A stretch of DNA of 48,849 nt from Pseudomonadota bacterium (lineage in GTDB: Bacteria > Pseudomonadota > Gammaproteobacteria > Steroidobacterales > Steroidobacteraceae): positions 1-48,849 of the forward strand of contig JAGTSG010000006.1 in assembly GCA_018261655.1 (NCBI GenBank), given 5' to 3'. Positions within the stretch are counted from its first letter, which is position 1. Each line of letters opens with the position of its first letter. Shown piece by piece: positions 8,537 through 17,600 of the stretch. Made by a program: the position numbers and the translations under genes. Below the pieces are notes generated by a model. The model searched no databases and was not told the DNA's origin. It saw only the letters and a program-made list of their open reading frames with translations.

Positions 8537-9535
8537 TCAGCGCGCCAGCAGGCGGTGCAGCACGGCCATCTGCACGACCATGCGGTTGAAGGCCTCGTGC
8601 CGGACCACGCTGCGCGGTCCGTCGAGCACCTCGTCGGCGACGGCCACGTTGCGGCGCACCGGCAGGCAGTGCATGAACCGGCAGTCGTGGCCGGCGTGCC
8701 GGAACCAGTCCTCGCGGACCATCCAGTCCGCCAGCTCGCGGCGCAGCGCGCCGTCCGCCCCGGCATCGCCGTAGTGGGCCGGCGAGCCCCATTCCTTGGC
8801 ATAGACGACCTGGGCGCCGGCCAGCGCGCCGGCCCGGTCGCTGGTCTCGGTCAGCGAGCCGCCCGAGGCCTCCGCCGCCGCGCGCGCCTTGTCCATGAGG
8901 CGCCGCGGCAGCGCGTAGCCTTCCGGGCGCAGCACGACGACGTCCATGCCGCGATGGGCCGCCATGTGCAGCGTCGCCGCCGGCACCGCGAGCGGCAGCG
9001 CGCGCGGATGGTTCACCCAGGACAGCACGAACCGGCCGCGGCGCGGCACGTCGAGGTCGTCCAGCGTCTTCCAGTCCGCCAGCGCCTGGCAGGGATGGTT
9101 CATCGCCGACTCGAGGTTGATGAGCGGCTTGTCGCACAGCGCCGCCATCGCCTTGAAGGACGACTCGTCGAGGTCGGCCTCGAGGTCGCGGCCGTCGGCG
9201 AAAGCGCGGATCCCCAGGGCATCGCAGTACGAGGCCAGGACCGGGATGCCCTCGCGGATGTGCTCCGCGGCGCCGCCGTCCATGGTCGCGCCGAGGCGGG
9301 TCTCGAGCTGCCAGGTGCCGCTGCCCGGCGTGATCACGAAGGACTGGCCGCCGAGCCGCGCCATGCCGGCCTGCATCGAGGAGAGCGTCCTCAGGGACGG
9401 GTTGAGGAACAACAGGCCGAGGATGCGGCCGGCCAGCGCGCGAGGCTCCGGACGGTCCTGCAGCCGCTGCGCCAGCGCGAGCAGGTCGACGACCTCCTCG
9501 CGCGACAGGTCGGCCAGGTCCATGAAGCGGTTCAT
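8537..9535 (-). CDS. argF': N-acylornithine carbamoyltransferase (AOTCase/SOTCase type)
   Basis: This 332-residue carbamoyltransferase transfers the carbamoyl group of carbamoyl phosphate to an N-acylated ornithine. Recognisable blocks are FLNPSLRTLSSM at 43-54 (carbamoyl-phosphate loop), MDGGAAEHI at 85-93, NHPCQALAD at 146-154, YAKEWG at 245-250 and HCLPVRRN at 289-296. These follow the Xanthomonas N-acetylornithine enzyme rather than classic ornithine carbamoyltransferase. The residue equivalent to Xanthomonas Glu92 is Ala90. In published work that single position decides acetyl- versus succinylornithine use, so succinylornithine is the predicted substrate (inference). The lysine that is carboxylated in the Xanthomonas enzyme (Lys302, from memory) appears to be Met323. 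The ATG overlaps the argD stop (ATGA). Confidence 0.92.
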   Translation of the reverse strand: MNRFMDLADLSREEVVDLLALAQRLQDRPEPRALAGRILGLLFLNPSLRTLSSMQAGMARLGGQSFVITPGSGTWQLETRLGATMDGGAAEHIREGIPVLASYCDALGIRAFADGRDLEADLDESSFKAMAALCDKPLINLESAMNHPCQALADWKTLDDLDVPRRGRFVLSWVNHPRALPLAVPAATLHMAAHRGMDVVVLRPEGYALPRRLMDKARAAAEASGGSLTETSDRAGALAGAQVVYAKEWGSPAHYGDAGADGALRRELADWMVREDWFRHAGHDCRFMHCLPVRRNVAVADEVLDGPRSVVRHEAFNRMVVQMAVLHRLLAR

Positions 9536-10704
9536 CAGGCGAGCTCCGGGAGCGCGGCGGCGAGCAGCGCGACGTGCTCCTCGCCGAGCGTGAACGGCGG
9601 CAGCAGGCGGACGACCTTCGGGTCGCCGCTGGTGCCGGCCAGGATGCCGCGCTCGAGCAGCGCGGCCTGCACGTCCTTCGCCGGGGTGCGCGTCACGAGC
9701 CCGAGCAGGAATCCCTCGCCCTGCATCCCGACCACGGGGCCGGTGACGCAGGTCTCGCGGATCAGTGCCGACACGCGACGCACGTTGTCGAGCAGTCGCT
9801 CGTCGCGGATCGTGTCGATCACGGCTTCCACGACGGCGCAGGCCAGCGGGCCGCCGCCAAAGGTCGTGCCGAGCTCGCCGACGCGCAGGGCCGACGCGAT
9901 GGCGGGCGACATCATCAGCGCGCCGACCGGGAAGCCGGCGCCGAGGGCCTTGGCGGTGGTGATCATGTCCGGGACGACGCCGTAGAGGTTGGCCGCGAAC
10001 GGGTGGCCGGTCCGGCCGACGCCGCACTGCACCTCGTCGAACACCAGCAGCGCGCCGGTCTCGTCGCAGCGGGCGCGCAGCGCCGCAAGGTACTCGCGTC
10101 CCATGTCGAAGGCGCCACCGACGCCCTGGACGGGCTCCACGACGACGGCGGCCGTCTCTCCGGTGACGCCTGCGGCGAGCGCGGGGACGTCGCGGCGCGG
10201 CAGGAAGCAGACGTCGAAGGGCGTGCGCGGGAACCCGTACCACTTCTCCGAGCCCCAGGTCACCGCGGCCGCGGCCGCCGAGCGCCCGTGGAAGCTCCCC
10301 TCGAGGGCGACGATCCGGCTGCGGCCCGTGAGCCGGCAGGCGAGGCGCAATGCGTTCTCGTTCGCCTCGGCGCCGGAGTTCACGAAAAAGACCGTGTCGA
10401 GCGGCAGTCCCGCAAACTCCACCAGCTTGCGCGCGGCACGCGAGCGCACGTCCATCGGCACCGCGTTGCTCTGGAACAGCACCTCGCGCGCCTGGCGGTC
10501 GAGGGCGGCCAGCCAGCGCGGGTGGCCGTAACCGAGCGCGGCGACGGCGTGCCCGCCGTACAGGTCGAGCACCCTGCGGCCGTCGCGCGTGTGCAGCCAC
10601 ACCCCGCTGGCGCTGACGACCTCGATCGGGTACTGGGCAAAGACCCGGGCGAGGTGGTCGCGGGCCGGGGCGGCCGTGGCGGCGGGTGCGTGGGACGGGG
10701 TCAT
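9535..10704 (-). CDS. argD: N-acylornithine aminotransferase
   Basis: ArgD is a PLP-dependent class-III aminotransferase converting an N-acylglutamate semialdehyde to N-acylornithine. The 389-residue product has NSGAEANENALRLA at 109-122, the DEVQCGVGRTG block at 223-233 and the Schiff-base Lys252 in TTAKALGAGFPVGA. A GTTFGG motif follows. The length is normal for the family. ATG at 10704 lies 16 bases after the argC stop, with a purine-rich GGGACGGAG ahead of it. Related omega-aminotransferases share this fold, but the position between argC and argF' supports ArgD. Confidence 0.95.
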   Translation of the reverse strand: MTPSHAPAATAAPARDHLARVFAQYPIEVVSASGVWLHTRDGRRVLDLYGGHAVAALGYGHPRWLAALDRQAREVLFQSNAVPMDVRSRAARKLVEFAGLPLDTVFFVNSGAEANENALRLACRLTGRSRIVALEGSFHGRSAAAAAVTWGSEKWYGFPRTPFDVCFLPRRDVPALAAGVTGETAAVVVEPVQGVGGAFDMGREYLAALRARCDETGALLVFDEVQCGVGRTGHPFAANLYGVVPDMITTAKALGAGFPVGALMMSPAIASALRVGELGTTFGGGPLACAVVEAVIDTIRDERLLDNVRRVSALIRETCVTGPVVGMQGEGFLLGLVTRTPAKDVQAALLERGILAGTSGDPKVVRLLPPFTLGEEHVALLAAALPELA

Positions 10705-10720
10705 GCGACGGCTCCGTCCC

Positions 10721-11782
10721 TCAAGTCCAGCCCGGCGCCGGGGCGGTGAGCCCGGCGGTTTCCTCGAAGCCGAGGAGCCGGTTCATCCACTGCACGCCAC
10801 CGCCGGCCGCGCCCTTGACCAGGTTGTCGATCACCGACATCACGGCGACCGTGCGGCCGTCGGCGACTGCGCTCAGGTGGGCGTAATTGCTCGTGACGAC
10901 GTCCTTGACGCGGGGCGGCGCGTCGAGCACGCGCACGAAAGGCCTGCCGGCGTAGAACTGCCTGAGCGCATCGATCACGTCCGCGGTCTGCATCGGCCTG
11001 GCCAGCGTCGCCTGCACCGTGGCGTGGATGCCCCGCGCGAACGGGCCGGAGTGCGGCACGAAGGCGATGTCGGCCGCGACGCCGGTCGCGGCCTGTGCCA
11101 GGGCGGCGATCTCCGGCCCGTGGCGGTGCGCGAGGCCGTTGTACGAGTACAGGTCGGAGTGCCGCTGCGGGTGGTGCGTGCCCGGGCCGGGCTTGCGGCC
11201 CGCGCCGGTGCTGCCGGTCACGGCCGAGACGAACACGCGCGGCTCGATGAGCCCAAGCGCCAGCAGCGGCACCGTGGCGAGCAGCGTCGCGGTGCTGAAG
11301 CAGCCAGGGTGGGCGACGTGGGGCGTCTTCACCGCGGCGAGGTGCTCCGGCACCGCGCAGCTGAACTGCGGCTGGCGGGCCGGCGCGCCGTGTCCATGCC
11401 CGTAGACGGCGGCGTAGGCGCCGGGGTCCGCAAAGCGATAGTCGGCCGAGATGTCCACGACCGTCGGGTGGCTGCCTGCGGCCTCGGCGCGGGACAGCAG
11501 GGCGTCGATCAGCGCAGCCGACACGCCGTGGGGCGCCGCGGCGAGCACGGCCGAGCGGGGCAGCCGCGCGGCGAGGGCCGCGGCGTCGTCCTGCGGGCAG
11601 AAGGCCAGGTCGCCGAGCGCCGGCGCCAGGTGCGGGAACGCGCCCGCCACCGACTCACCGGGCTGGCTGTCGGAGGCCACGGCCGCGAGCTCGAGCCCGG
11701 GGTGACCCAGTACCAGCCGCGCGAGCTCGCCGGCGACGTAGCCGGTTCCACCCAGCACGATGACGGGGATCCGCTGGCTCAT
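10721..11782 (-). CDS. argC: N-acyl-gamma-glutamyl-phosphate reductase
   Basis: ArgC reduces N-acylglutamyl phosphate to the semialdehyde with NADPH. The 353-residue product opens with the dinucleotide-binding motif VIVLGGTGYVAGEL and has the catalytic Cys161 in HPGCFSTA. VTGSTGAGRKP and HSGPFARGIHATV are further family blocks. HPGCF in place of the E. coli-like NPGCY resembles the Bacteroidetes/Xanthomonas branch (from memory). ATG at 11782 overlaps the stop of the upstream P-loop gene (ATGA), so the two are probably translationally coupled. Confidence 0.95.
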   Translation of the reverse strand: MSQRIPVIVLGGTGYVAGELARLVLGHPGLELAAVASDSQPGESVAGAFPHLAPALGDLAFCPQDDAAALAARLPRSAVLAAAPHGVSAALIDALLSRAEAAGSHPTVVDISADYRFADPGAYAAVYGHGHGAPARQPQFSCAVPEHLAAVKTPHVAHPGCFSTATLLATVPLLALGLIEPRVFVSAVTGSTGAGRKPGPGTHHPQRHSDLYSYNGLAHRHGPEIAALAQAATGVAADIAFVPHSGPFARGIHATVQATLARPMQTADVIDALRQFYAGRPFVRVLDAPPRVKDVVTSNYAHLSAVADGRTVAVMSVIDNLVKGAAGGGVQWMNRLLGFEETAGLTAPAPGWT

Positions 11783-12861
11783 TCCTGGCTCGCCGGAGCG
11801 CGGGCGACGCCGTCGAGGCCGGCCGCGGAAATGATGTGATCGCCGAGCGCCGGGCCGGAAGTCATCGCGTTGAAGGCCGCGACGCCCATCTGGTCGCGGA
11901 TGATGTCCACGCCCACCGCGTTGTCGGTCGCGGGGCCGGTGACGGCACAGGGCTCGATGCCGAAGCGCTCGCGCAGCAGCTTGACGCCGCCCCAGGCCGC
12001 CACCGGATCGTTGGCGGAGAGCACGACCGCGGTGATCGACTCGCGGATGTCGTCGGCCTCGAGGATGGCCTCCACGCCGTAGGCCCCGAGGAGGCCGTCG
12101 CCGAGCTCGAACACGATGGCGTCGGGCGTGCCCGACGCCATCTCGTTGAGCATGGTGCGGGTCAGCGCCGGACCGCACTTCGCCGTGGTGGTGACGATGC
12201 CGAGGTCGGTGAAGATCATCGAGCGCCGCGCGCCCGAGTCCTCCATGGCGAGGATGTCGCGCCGGAGCGAGACGCCGGTGGCCTTGAACGCGTCGATGGT
12301 CAGCCCGCGGTGGCGCATGCGGGCGACGATCGCGCAGGCCGCGGCGGTCTTGCCGGCCTCCATGCAGCTCCCGGCCAGCGCCACGACCGGGATTCCGTGC
12401 GTGTCGAGCGCCACCGACTGCTCGAGCTTGCGCGACCCGACCCGGGCCGGCACGCCGATGCGCTCGCCGAGGAACGGGAACTGCAGCACCACGCCCAGCA
12501 CGCGGCAATCGAAGGGCCGGCCCCTTTCCGGGTTGATCGAGTCGCAGAGTCCGAGGACGCCGCCGATGTTCAGCATCTGGATCACGTCGCCGGGACTGAC
12601 CGACTCCGGCAGGTGGCCGGAATAGCCGAACAACGCCTTGCGGTGTCCCAGGGCGCCGACCACCACGTCGCCGCGCGAGACCTTGGCCATGCGGCCGCTG
12701 GTCAGCTCGAGGGTGTTGTAGCTGCCCTTGTTGTTCAGGATCTCGACCGCCAGCACGATGCCTTCCTCGGCCGGGATCTCGGTGGAGACGCGCAGCTCGT
12801 GCGACAGGCCGCAGGCCTGGGCCACCGAGGCGATCTTGTCGACGATGATCGTCTTCATCAT
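11779..12861 (-). CDS. Uncharacterised P-loop NTPase encoded inside the arginine operon
   Basis: A 360-residue protein I cannot name. The first ~155 residues are a beta-rich domain (GSYNTLELTSGRMAKVSRGD; PGDVIQMLN). A P-loop follows at 164-172 (GSCMEAGKT). Next comes an AFKATGVSLRRDI stretch, which recalls the dethiobiotin-synthetase/CobB/MobB branch of SIMIBI NTPases, and a FELGDGLLGAYGV block at 251-263 that could be a switch or Walker-B-like region. It lies between argG (4-bp overlap; argG ends inside its start) and argC (ATGA overlap). It is therefore co-translated with arginine enzymes and presumably serves arginine metabolism. The start is ATG at 12861; ATG at 12858 is immediately adjacent. 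GGAG lies about 10 bases upstream. Substrate and reaction are unknown. Confidence 0.85.
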   Translation of the reverse strand: MMKTIIVDKIASVAQACGLSHELRVSTEIPAEEGIVLAVEILNNKGSYNTLELTSGRMAKVSRGDVVVGALGHRKALFGYSGHLPESVSPGDVIQMLNIGGVLGLCDSINPERGRPFDCRVLGVVLQFPFLGERIGVPARVGSRKLEQSVALDTHGIPVVALAGSCMEAGKTAAACAIVARMRHRGLTIDAFKATGVSLRRDILAMEDSGARRSMIFTDLGIVTTTAKCGPALTRTMLNEMASGTPDAIVFELGDGLLGAYGVEAILEADDIRESITAVVLSANDPVAAWGGVKLLRERFGIEPCAVTGPATDNAVGVDIIRDQMGVAAFNAMTSGPALGDHIISAAGLDGVARAPASQE

Positions 12862-14084
12862 GGCTTGCCAGCTCCGGCGCGCGCCCAGAACATGCACGGC
12901 AGCGCGACCATCTTCGAGAAACCGAGCGCGTCCTGGGGCGTCCACTCGCCGGTGGACTCGCCATAGACGCCCTTCGAGGCCTTCATCAGCGAGTACGGCG
13001 AGTCCACGCCCTCGACGAAGACGCTGCCGGGGCGCAGCAGCACGCTGGCGGTGCCGGTGACGCGCTGCTGCGACGACAGCAGCAGGGCCTCGATGTCGCG
13101 GCAGACCGGGTCGAGGTTCTGTCCCTCGTGCAGAAGGTCGCCGTACGGGACCGCGAGCGAGTCCTTGATGCGCTGCTGGCGCGCGGTGAGCGTGAGCTTC
13201 TCGAGCTCGCGGTGCGCGTTGAGCAGCACGTCGGCGGCCGGTGCCTCGAAGGCGACGCGGCCCTTGGTGCCGATGATGGTGTCGCCGAGGTGGATGCCGC
13301 GGCCGATGCCGAACGGCGCGGCGAGCGCCTCGAGCCTCTCGATCACGGCGACCGGATCGAGCGCCGCGCCGTCCACCGAGCAGGGGATGCCGCGCTCGAA
13401 GCCGACGACGTGCCGCTCCGCCGGCCGCGGGTGTTCCATCGCGCCCTTCGACAGCACCCAGGCCTGCTCCGGGATCGAGCCGGACGAGGTCAGCGTCTCG
13501 GTGCCGCCGATGGTGACGCCCCACAGGCCGCGATTGACGGAGTAGGCCGCGCCGAACGGCGGCACGGGCAGGCCGCGGTCCTGCAGGAACTTCAGCTGCT
13601 CGGGACGCTTGAACGCCCGGTCGCGCACCGGCGCGAGCTGCTCGAGGCCCGGCGCCAGCGTGCGCAGCGCCACCTCGAACCGCACCTGGTCGTTGCCCGC
13701 GGCGGTGCACCCGTGGGCCACCGTGCCGGTGCCGAGGCGGGCGGCCTGCTGGGCCAGGACCTGCACCTGGATTGCGCGCTCGGCGCCCACGCACAACGGG
13801 TAGAGCTGGCCGCGGCGCACGTTGCCCATGATCAGGAAGCGGAGCACCTGGTCGAAGTAGGTCGCGCGCGCATCGACGAGGTGGTGGGCGACCGCGCCGA
13901 GCTCGCGCGAGCGCTGCTCGAGCACCTTCGCCGCCGCGGCATCGATGCCGCCGGTGTCGACGGTGAGGGTGATCACCGGCCGGTGGTATTCCTCCCTGAG
14001 CCACGGCACCAGGAAGGAGGTGTCGAGGCCGCCGGAAAACGCGAGCAGGATGGGCGAGTCCGCCCCCGGGGTCTTGGTGGTCAT
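12858..14084 (-). CDS. argG: Argininosuccinate synthase
   Basis: ArgG joins citrulline and aspartate with ATP hydrolysis to AMP and PPi. The 408-residue product has the PP-loop AFSGGLDTS at 15-23 and the family blocks VAHGCTAAGNDQVRFE, HLGDTIIGTKGRVAFEAPAA and KGVYGESTGEW. ATG at 14084 follows the argR stop by 8 bases. Several substitutions, such as PLCVGAERAIQ, look more like the Bacteroidetes/Xanthomonas type than the E. coli one (from memory). The coordinate overlap with the next gene is 4 bases. Confidence 0.95.
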   Translation of the reverse strand: MTTKTPGADSPILLAFSGGLDTSFLVPWLREEYHRPVITLTVDTGGIDAAAAKVLEQRSRELGAVAHHLVDARATYFDQVLRFLIMGNVRRGQLYPLCVGAERAIQVQVLAQQAARLGTGTVAHGCTAAGNDQVRFEVALRTLAPGLEQLAPVRDRAFKRPEQLKFLQDRGLPVPPFGAAYSVNRGLWGVTIGGTETLTSSGSIPEQAWVLSKGAMEHPRPAERHVVGFERGIPCSVDGAALDPVAVIERLEALAAPFGIGRGIHLGDTIIGTKGRVAFEAPAADVLLNAHRELEKLTLTARQQRIKDSLAVPYGDLLHEGQNLDPVCRDIEALLLSSQQRVTGTASVLLRPGSVFVEGVDSPYSLMKASKGVYGESTGEWTPQDALGFSKMVALPCMFWARAGAGKP

Positions 14085-14092
14085 GTGGTCTC

Positions 14093-14551
14093 TCAGACTC
14101 GGAAGGTGTCGTGCAGGCGCGAGAGCAGCCTGCGCTGTGCGGGCGCGCCCTCGGTGGCGACGAAGATCGTGTCGTCGCCGGAGATCGTGCCGACGATTTC
14201 CGGCCACTGCGCGCGGTCCAGCACGATGGCCACGCTCTGCGCCGCGCCGGCCGCAGTGCGGATCACGGTTAGGGAGGGACCCGCCGGGCGTACCTGCCTG
14301 ACGAAGCCGGCCACCGCGTCGAAGGCCTCGCGCGCCGGGGGCGCCTCGTCGGACAGCACGTAACGGTCGCCCTGCTTGGCGACGCCGAGCTCGCGCAGGT
14401 CGCGGCTGATGCTCGACTGGGTCGCGCGGTGCCCGGCGCGCGACAGCAGGCGCACGAGGTCGGCCTGCCGGCCGACGGCCGACTGGCTGATGATCTGCCT
14501 CAGGGCCTCACGGCGCGCCGCCGTGAGGGTGTGCTCGTTGCTGCTGGCCAT
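14093..14551 (-). CDS. argR: Arginine repressor
   Basis: ArgR is the hexameric, arginine-responsive transcription factor. The 152-residue product has the N-terminal winged-helix segment (residues ~10-70, including TQSSISRDLRELGVAK) and the C-terminal oligomerisation/arginine-binding domain (IVGTISGDDTIFVAT). ATG at 14551 (MASSNEH) was chosen; an upstream in-frame ATG falls inside the operator. It is the first gene of the operon, 8 bases before argG, and lies directly downstream of two ARG boxes, so it is predicted to repress itself and the biosynthetic genes. Confidence 0.95.
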   Translation of the reverse strand: MASSNEHTLTAARREALRQIISQSAVGRQADLVRLLSRAGHRATQSSISRDLRELGVAKQGDRYVLSDEAPPAREAFDAVAGFVRQVRPAGPSLTVIRTAAGAAQSVAIVLDRAQWPEIVGTISGDDTIFVATEGAPAQRRLLSRLHDTFRV

Positions 14552-14561
14552 GGGCCTGTCC

Positions 14562-14595
14562 GCATAAAGATGCAACATCATTGCATAAATATGCA
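14562..14595. promoter_or_regulatory. Two tandem ARG boxes (ArgR operator)
   Basis: Two inverted repeats with ARG-box character lie just upstream of argR: GCATAAAGATGC at 14562-14573 and TGCATAAATATGCA at 14582-14595. Their centres are 21 bp apart, matching the known arrangement of two 18-bp ARG boxes separated by 3 bp. They are strikingly AT-rich in GC-rich surroundings and overlap the predicted promoter, as expected for repression. ArgR is encoded immediately downstream. Confidence 0.85.
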
Positions 14596-14606
14596 GCCTG
14601 GGTCAA
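14577..14606 (-). promoter_or_regulatory. Predicted sigma-70 promoter of the arginine operon
   Basis: On the minus strand TTGACC (14601-14606) and AATGAT (14577-14582) are separated by 18 bases. They match the -35 box at five of six positions and the -10 box at four of six. One ARG box lies in the spacer and the other just downstream of the -10, so bound ArgR would block RNA polymerase. The -10 match is only moderate. Confidence 0.5.
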
Positions 14607-14609
14607 ACC

Positions 14610-14628
14610 CCGGGCGCGGCACGCCCGG
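14610..14628 (-). terminator. Possible terminator after tamB
   Basis: A perfect 7-bp stem (CCGGGCG / CGCCCGG) with a 5-base loop lies 9-27 bases past the tamB stop. On the minus strand it is followed only by GGTTT, a poor T-tract, so termination may be weak or Rho-assisted. It would separate the tamAB transcript from the arginine-operon promoter. Confidence 0.4.
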
Positions 14629-14636
14629 CGGGCCGT

Positions 14637-17600
14637 TCAGCGATCGATCGTGTACTCGATGTCCGCGCTCGATTCCTGGCCGGACTCGACGCTGATGACC
14701 CACTGGTCGCCGATCGTGTAGCGCAGCTTGAAGGTGTTGATGGCATCCGTCAGCGAGACGCCATAGCTGACGTAGAGGCGAGGCGAGAGGTACTTGCCGA
14801 TCACCAGCGACTGCTCGTCGGCTTCCTCGCTCTCCAGGCTGACCTCGTCGATGCCGACGAAGCGCCCGAGCTGGCCGGCCAGCAGCGCGCCGCCCTCGGA
14901 GACCATGCCACTTCGGGACCCGCCCAGCATGCTGCGGCCGCTGCTGTCGAGGCTGTCGAGGCGGCGCCCGACGAGCAGCAGCGAGGCGATCTGCGACTGC
15001 GGCATGGAGGGCACCGAGAACAAGCTCAGTTCCGGACGACGCAGCCGCCCGCGCGCGATCACGCCCACCTCGTAACCGGGGACCTTCTTGCTGGCACGCA
15101 GGTCCACGCCGGGGTCGGCGATCGGGCCGCCAGCGAAGAGCAGGCGGCCGCGCTCGACCTCCAGCTCCTTGCTGTAGGCCTCGTACTTGCCGTCCTCGAT
15201 CTCGAGTTCGCCCGACGCCGTCGCCACCTCGTCCGGCCGCGTCTGTGTCAGCACGCTGCCTTCGAGCCTGCCCCTCAGTCCGAAGATGTCGACGCGCACG
15301 TCCTGGCCGAGGGTCATGCGCACGTCGGTCCGGACCCGGTAGCCGCCGGTGCCCTCATCATCCTCCACGTCAGGTCCGACGAGCCGCGCGTCGGTCGATG
15401 GCAGCACGGCGCCGACGAGCTGCCGCGGCTCGATCCGTGCCGTGGGGATGGTCACGCTGCCCTTCACGACGATGTCCCGGCCGTCGATCCTGAACGTGAG
15501 GTCGGGCGACGCCTCGACCCGGGCCTCGGGGACGTCGGCCACCAGCAGTCGTTCGCCTTGCAGGCGCAGCTCGCCGCGCGGCACCCGGTCCGTCCACTCG
15601 AGCGAGCCGGCGGCCTTGAAGGAGCCTTCACCGGCCGCGCCGCTCGCCTCGAGCGTCAACCCGCTCTCCACCAGCCCGATGCGGGCCTCGATGCCGCGCA
15701 GCTGCAGGTTGGTGCGATACAGGTCGAATTCCCCCCGTTCGAGTTCGATCGTGCCGGCGGCGACGATGGCGCCGGGCGTGCCGCCGAGCGACAGGTTCGC
15801 CCGGAACTCGCCGGAGGCGCTGTCGATCTCCGGGACGAGCAACGGCAGCAGCCCCAGGCGGCTGGTCGTCAGCTCGATCCCGCCACTGAGCGGTGAGTCC
15901 CTCAGCGCCAGGCCCGCCTGGCGATCGATGATGGCTTCCGCGCGCAGCTGCAGCGCATCGGAATCCTCGGTCGTCACCTGCAGCGTATGCCGTTCGGGCA
16001 CGCTCTCCAGCCGCAACAGCGTCGTGCCGAGGTCGAGGCTCTCCATGCGGCCACTCGCCGTGACGTACTCGAGTGACGCCTCGCCGAGCGTGCCGCTGGC
16101 ATTCGCCGTCCACGGCTCGCCGGGCGGTCCCTTCGCCTGCAGCTCGAAGTCCAGCCGGCCCCGGTAGCCCGGCCGCCGTGGCAGGTCCACGCGCAGCGCC
16201 TCGACCGGGAAGGCCGCGGCGCTGATCGAGGTCGACCAGCCATCGGCCGCACTCCAGTCGGCGGCAACGCAGAGCCGCCTGGGTGTGTACACGAAGCAGG
16301 TCTCGTCCAGCCTGGCTGCTCCGTCGTGGACCACCAGCTTCAGCGGCGCCTCCAGCTGGTAGGGATTCAGCCGCGGCGAGTCGGACTCGATGCGCTCACC
16401 GGTGAGTTCGTAGGCGCCCTGCGCGTAGCGGCCGGTGCCGACCAGGCTCACCGCCCGTTCGCCCACGCCGACCTGCAGGTCGAGGCCATGCTCGTGCGCG
16501 AAGCCGTCCAGCGACAGGCGCAGGGCATCGACCTGCTGGCCACCGATCTCGAGGCCCGCTCCGCGCAGGCGCACCCAGGAGGACCTGTGATCGCTGAGGT
16601 CGATGTCCGCATCGGCGGACAGCACCGCGGCGCGCTGCCCGTTGAACTGCAGATCGCGGCCGCGCACGGACAGGTCCGCCCGCAGGTTCGGGCGGTTTCC
16701 CGGCGGCGCGCCCGCCGAGCGGATCTCGGCCTCGGCATCGAGGCTGCCGCTGGCCTCGGGCAGGAGGCCTCCGAGATCGGGCACGTCGAGGTGGGCACTC
16801 AGTGCCGTATCGGGACCGTAACGTCCGTCGATGACCAGCCGCGCCGGGCCCAGGCGGAAGTCGAACTCGCGGAATTCGTAATGCCCCGCCTGGGCGATGA
16901 CGAAGGCGGCGCCCGTGAGTTCGCGGCCGCGAAACTGGCCGCGGACCGGCCCGAGGCGGGCCGCCCAGTCCGCGCCCTGGCCCAGGCCCGTGCCGGAGCC
17001 CTCGAGCTCGAACGCCAGGTCACTGTCGAGGCCTTCCCTGAACTCGGCGAGGTCGAGCTGCTCGACCGAGGTCTCGATGCTCCAGGGTCGTGTCGCACCG
17101 AAACCGACATGTCCGCGCGCCCGTGCGCGACCTGCGGCGCCGGCCAGCACCGCGTCCTGCACGGTGATGCCGGCTGCATCGAGTTCGCCGGTCGCGCTGA
17201 CCGACGTCTCCGGCACGCCGGGGGCCGACACGTCGGCGTCCGTGGTGTACGCGAAGCGTTGCCAGCCGCTCATCTCGATCCAGCCGCGCGGGCTCGTCAC
17301 GGTCGGCGCGCCCGTGACCGGCCATGCGAGGCCCGTCCACTCGGAGCGGAACTCGAGTCCTGGCTCGGCGCCGAAGTCGAGCTGTCCCACGGCCGAGACG
17401 GTCGTCCTGCCGTCCGGTGTCGCGAGACGCAGCGACTCCGCCTTCAGCGACGCGCCCTCCCGCGCGAGCCGGGCCTCGACGTCGAGTCCGCCATCCGGCA
17501 GGCCCGTGCCCGACACGCGGCCCTCGAACCCGAAGGACTGCAGTGACCCCCGGCCGACGAGGGCGACCCCCAGCGGGCCGACCGGCGGGTCTGCCATCCA

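Noticed and set aside
8537-9535. Classic ornithine carbamoyltransferase (argF)
   Set aside because: Block sequences (MDGGAAEHI, YAKEWG, HCLPVRRN) follow the acylornithine type rather than the free-ornithine enzyme.
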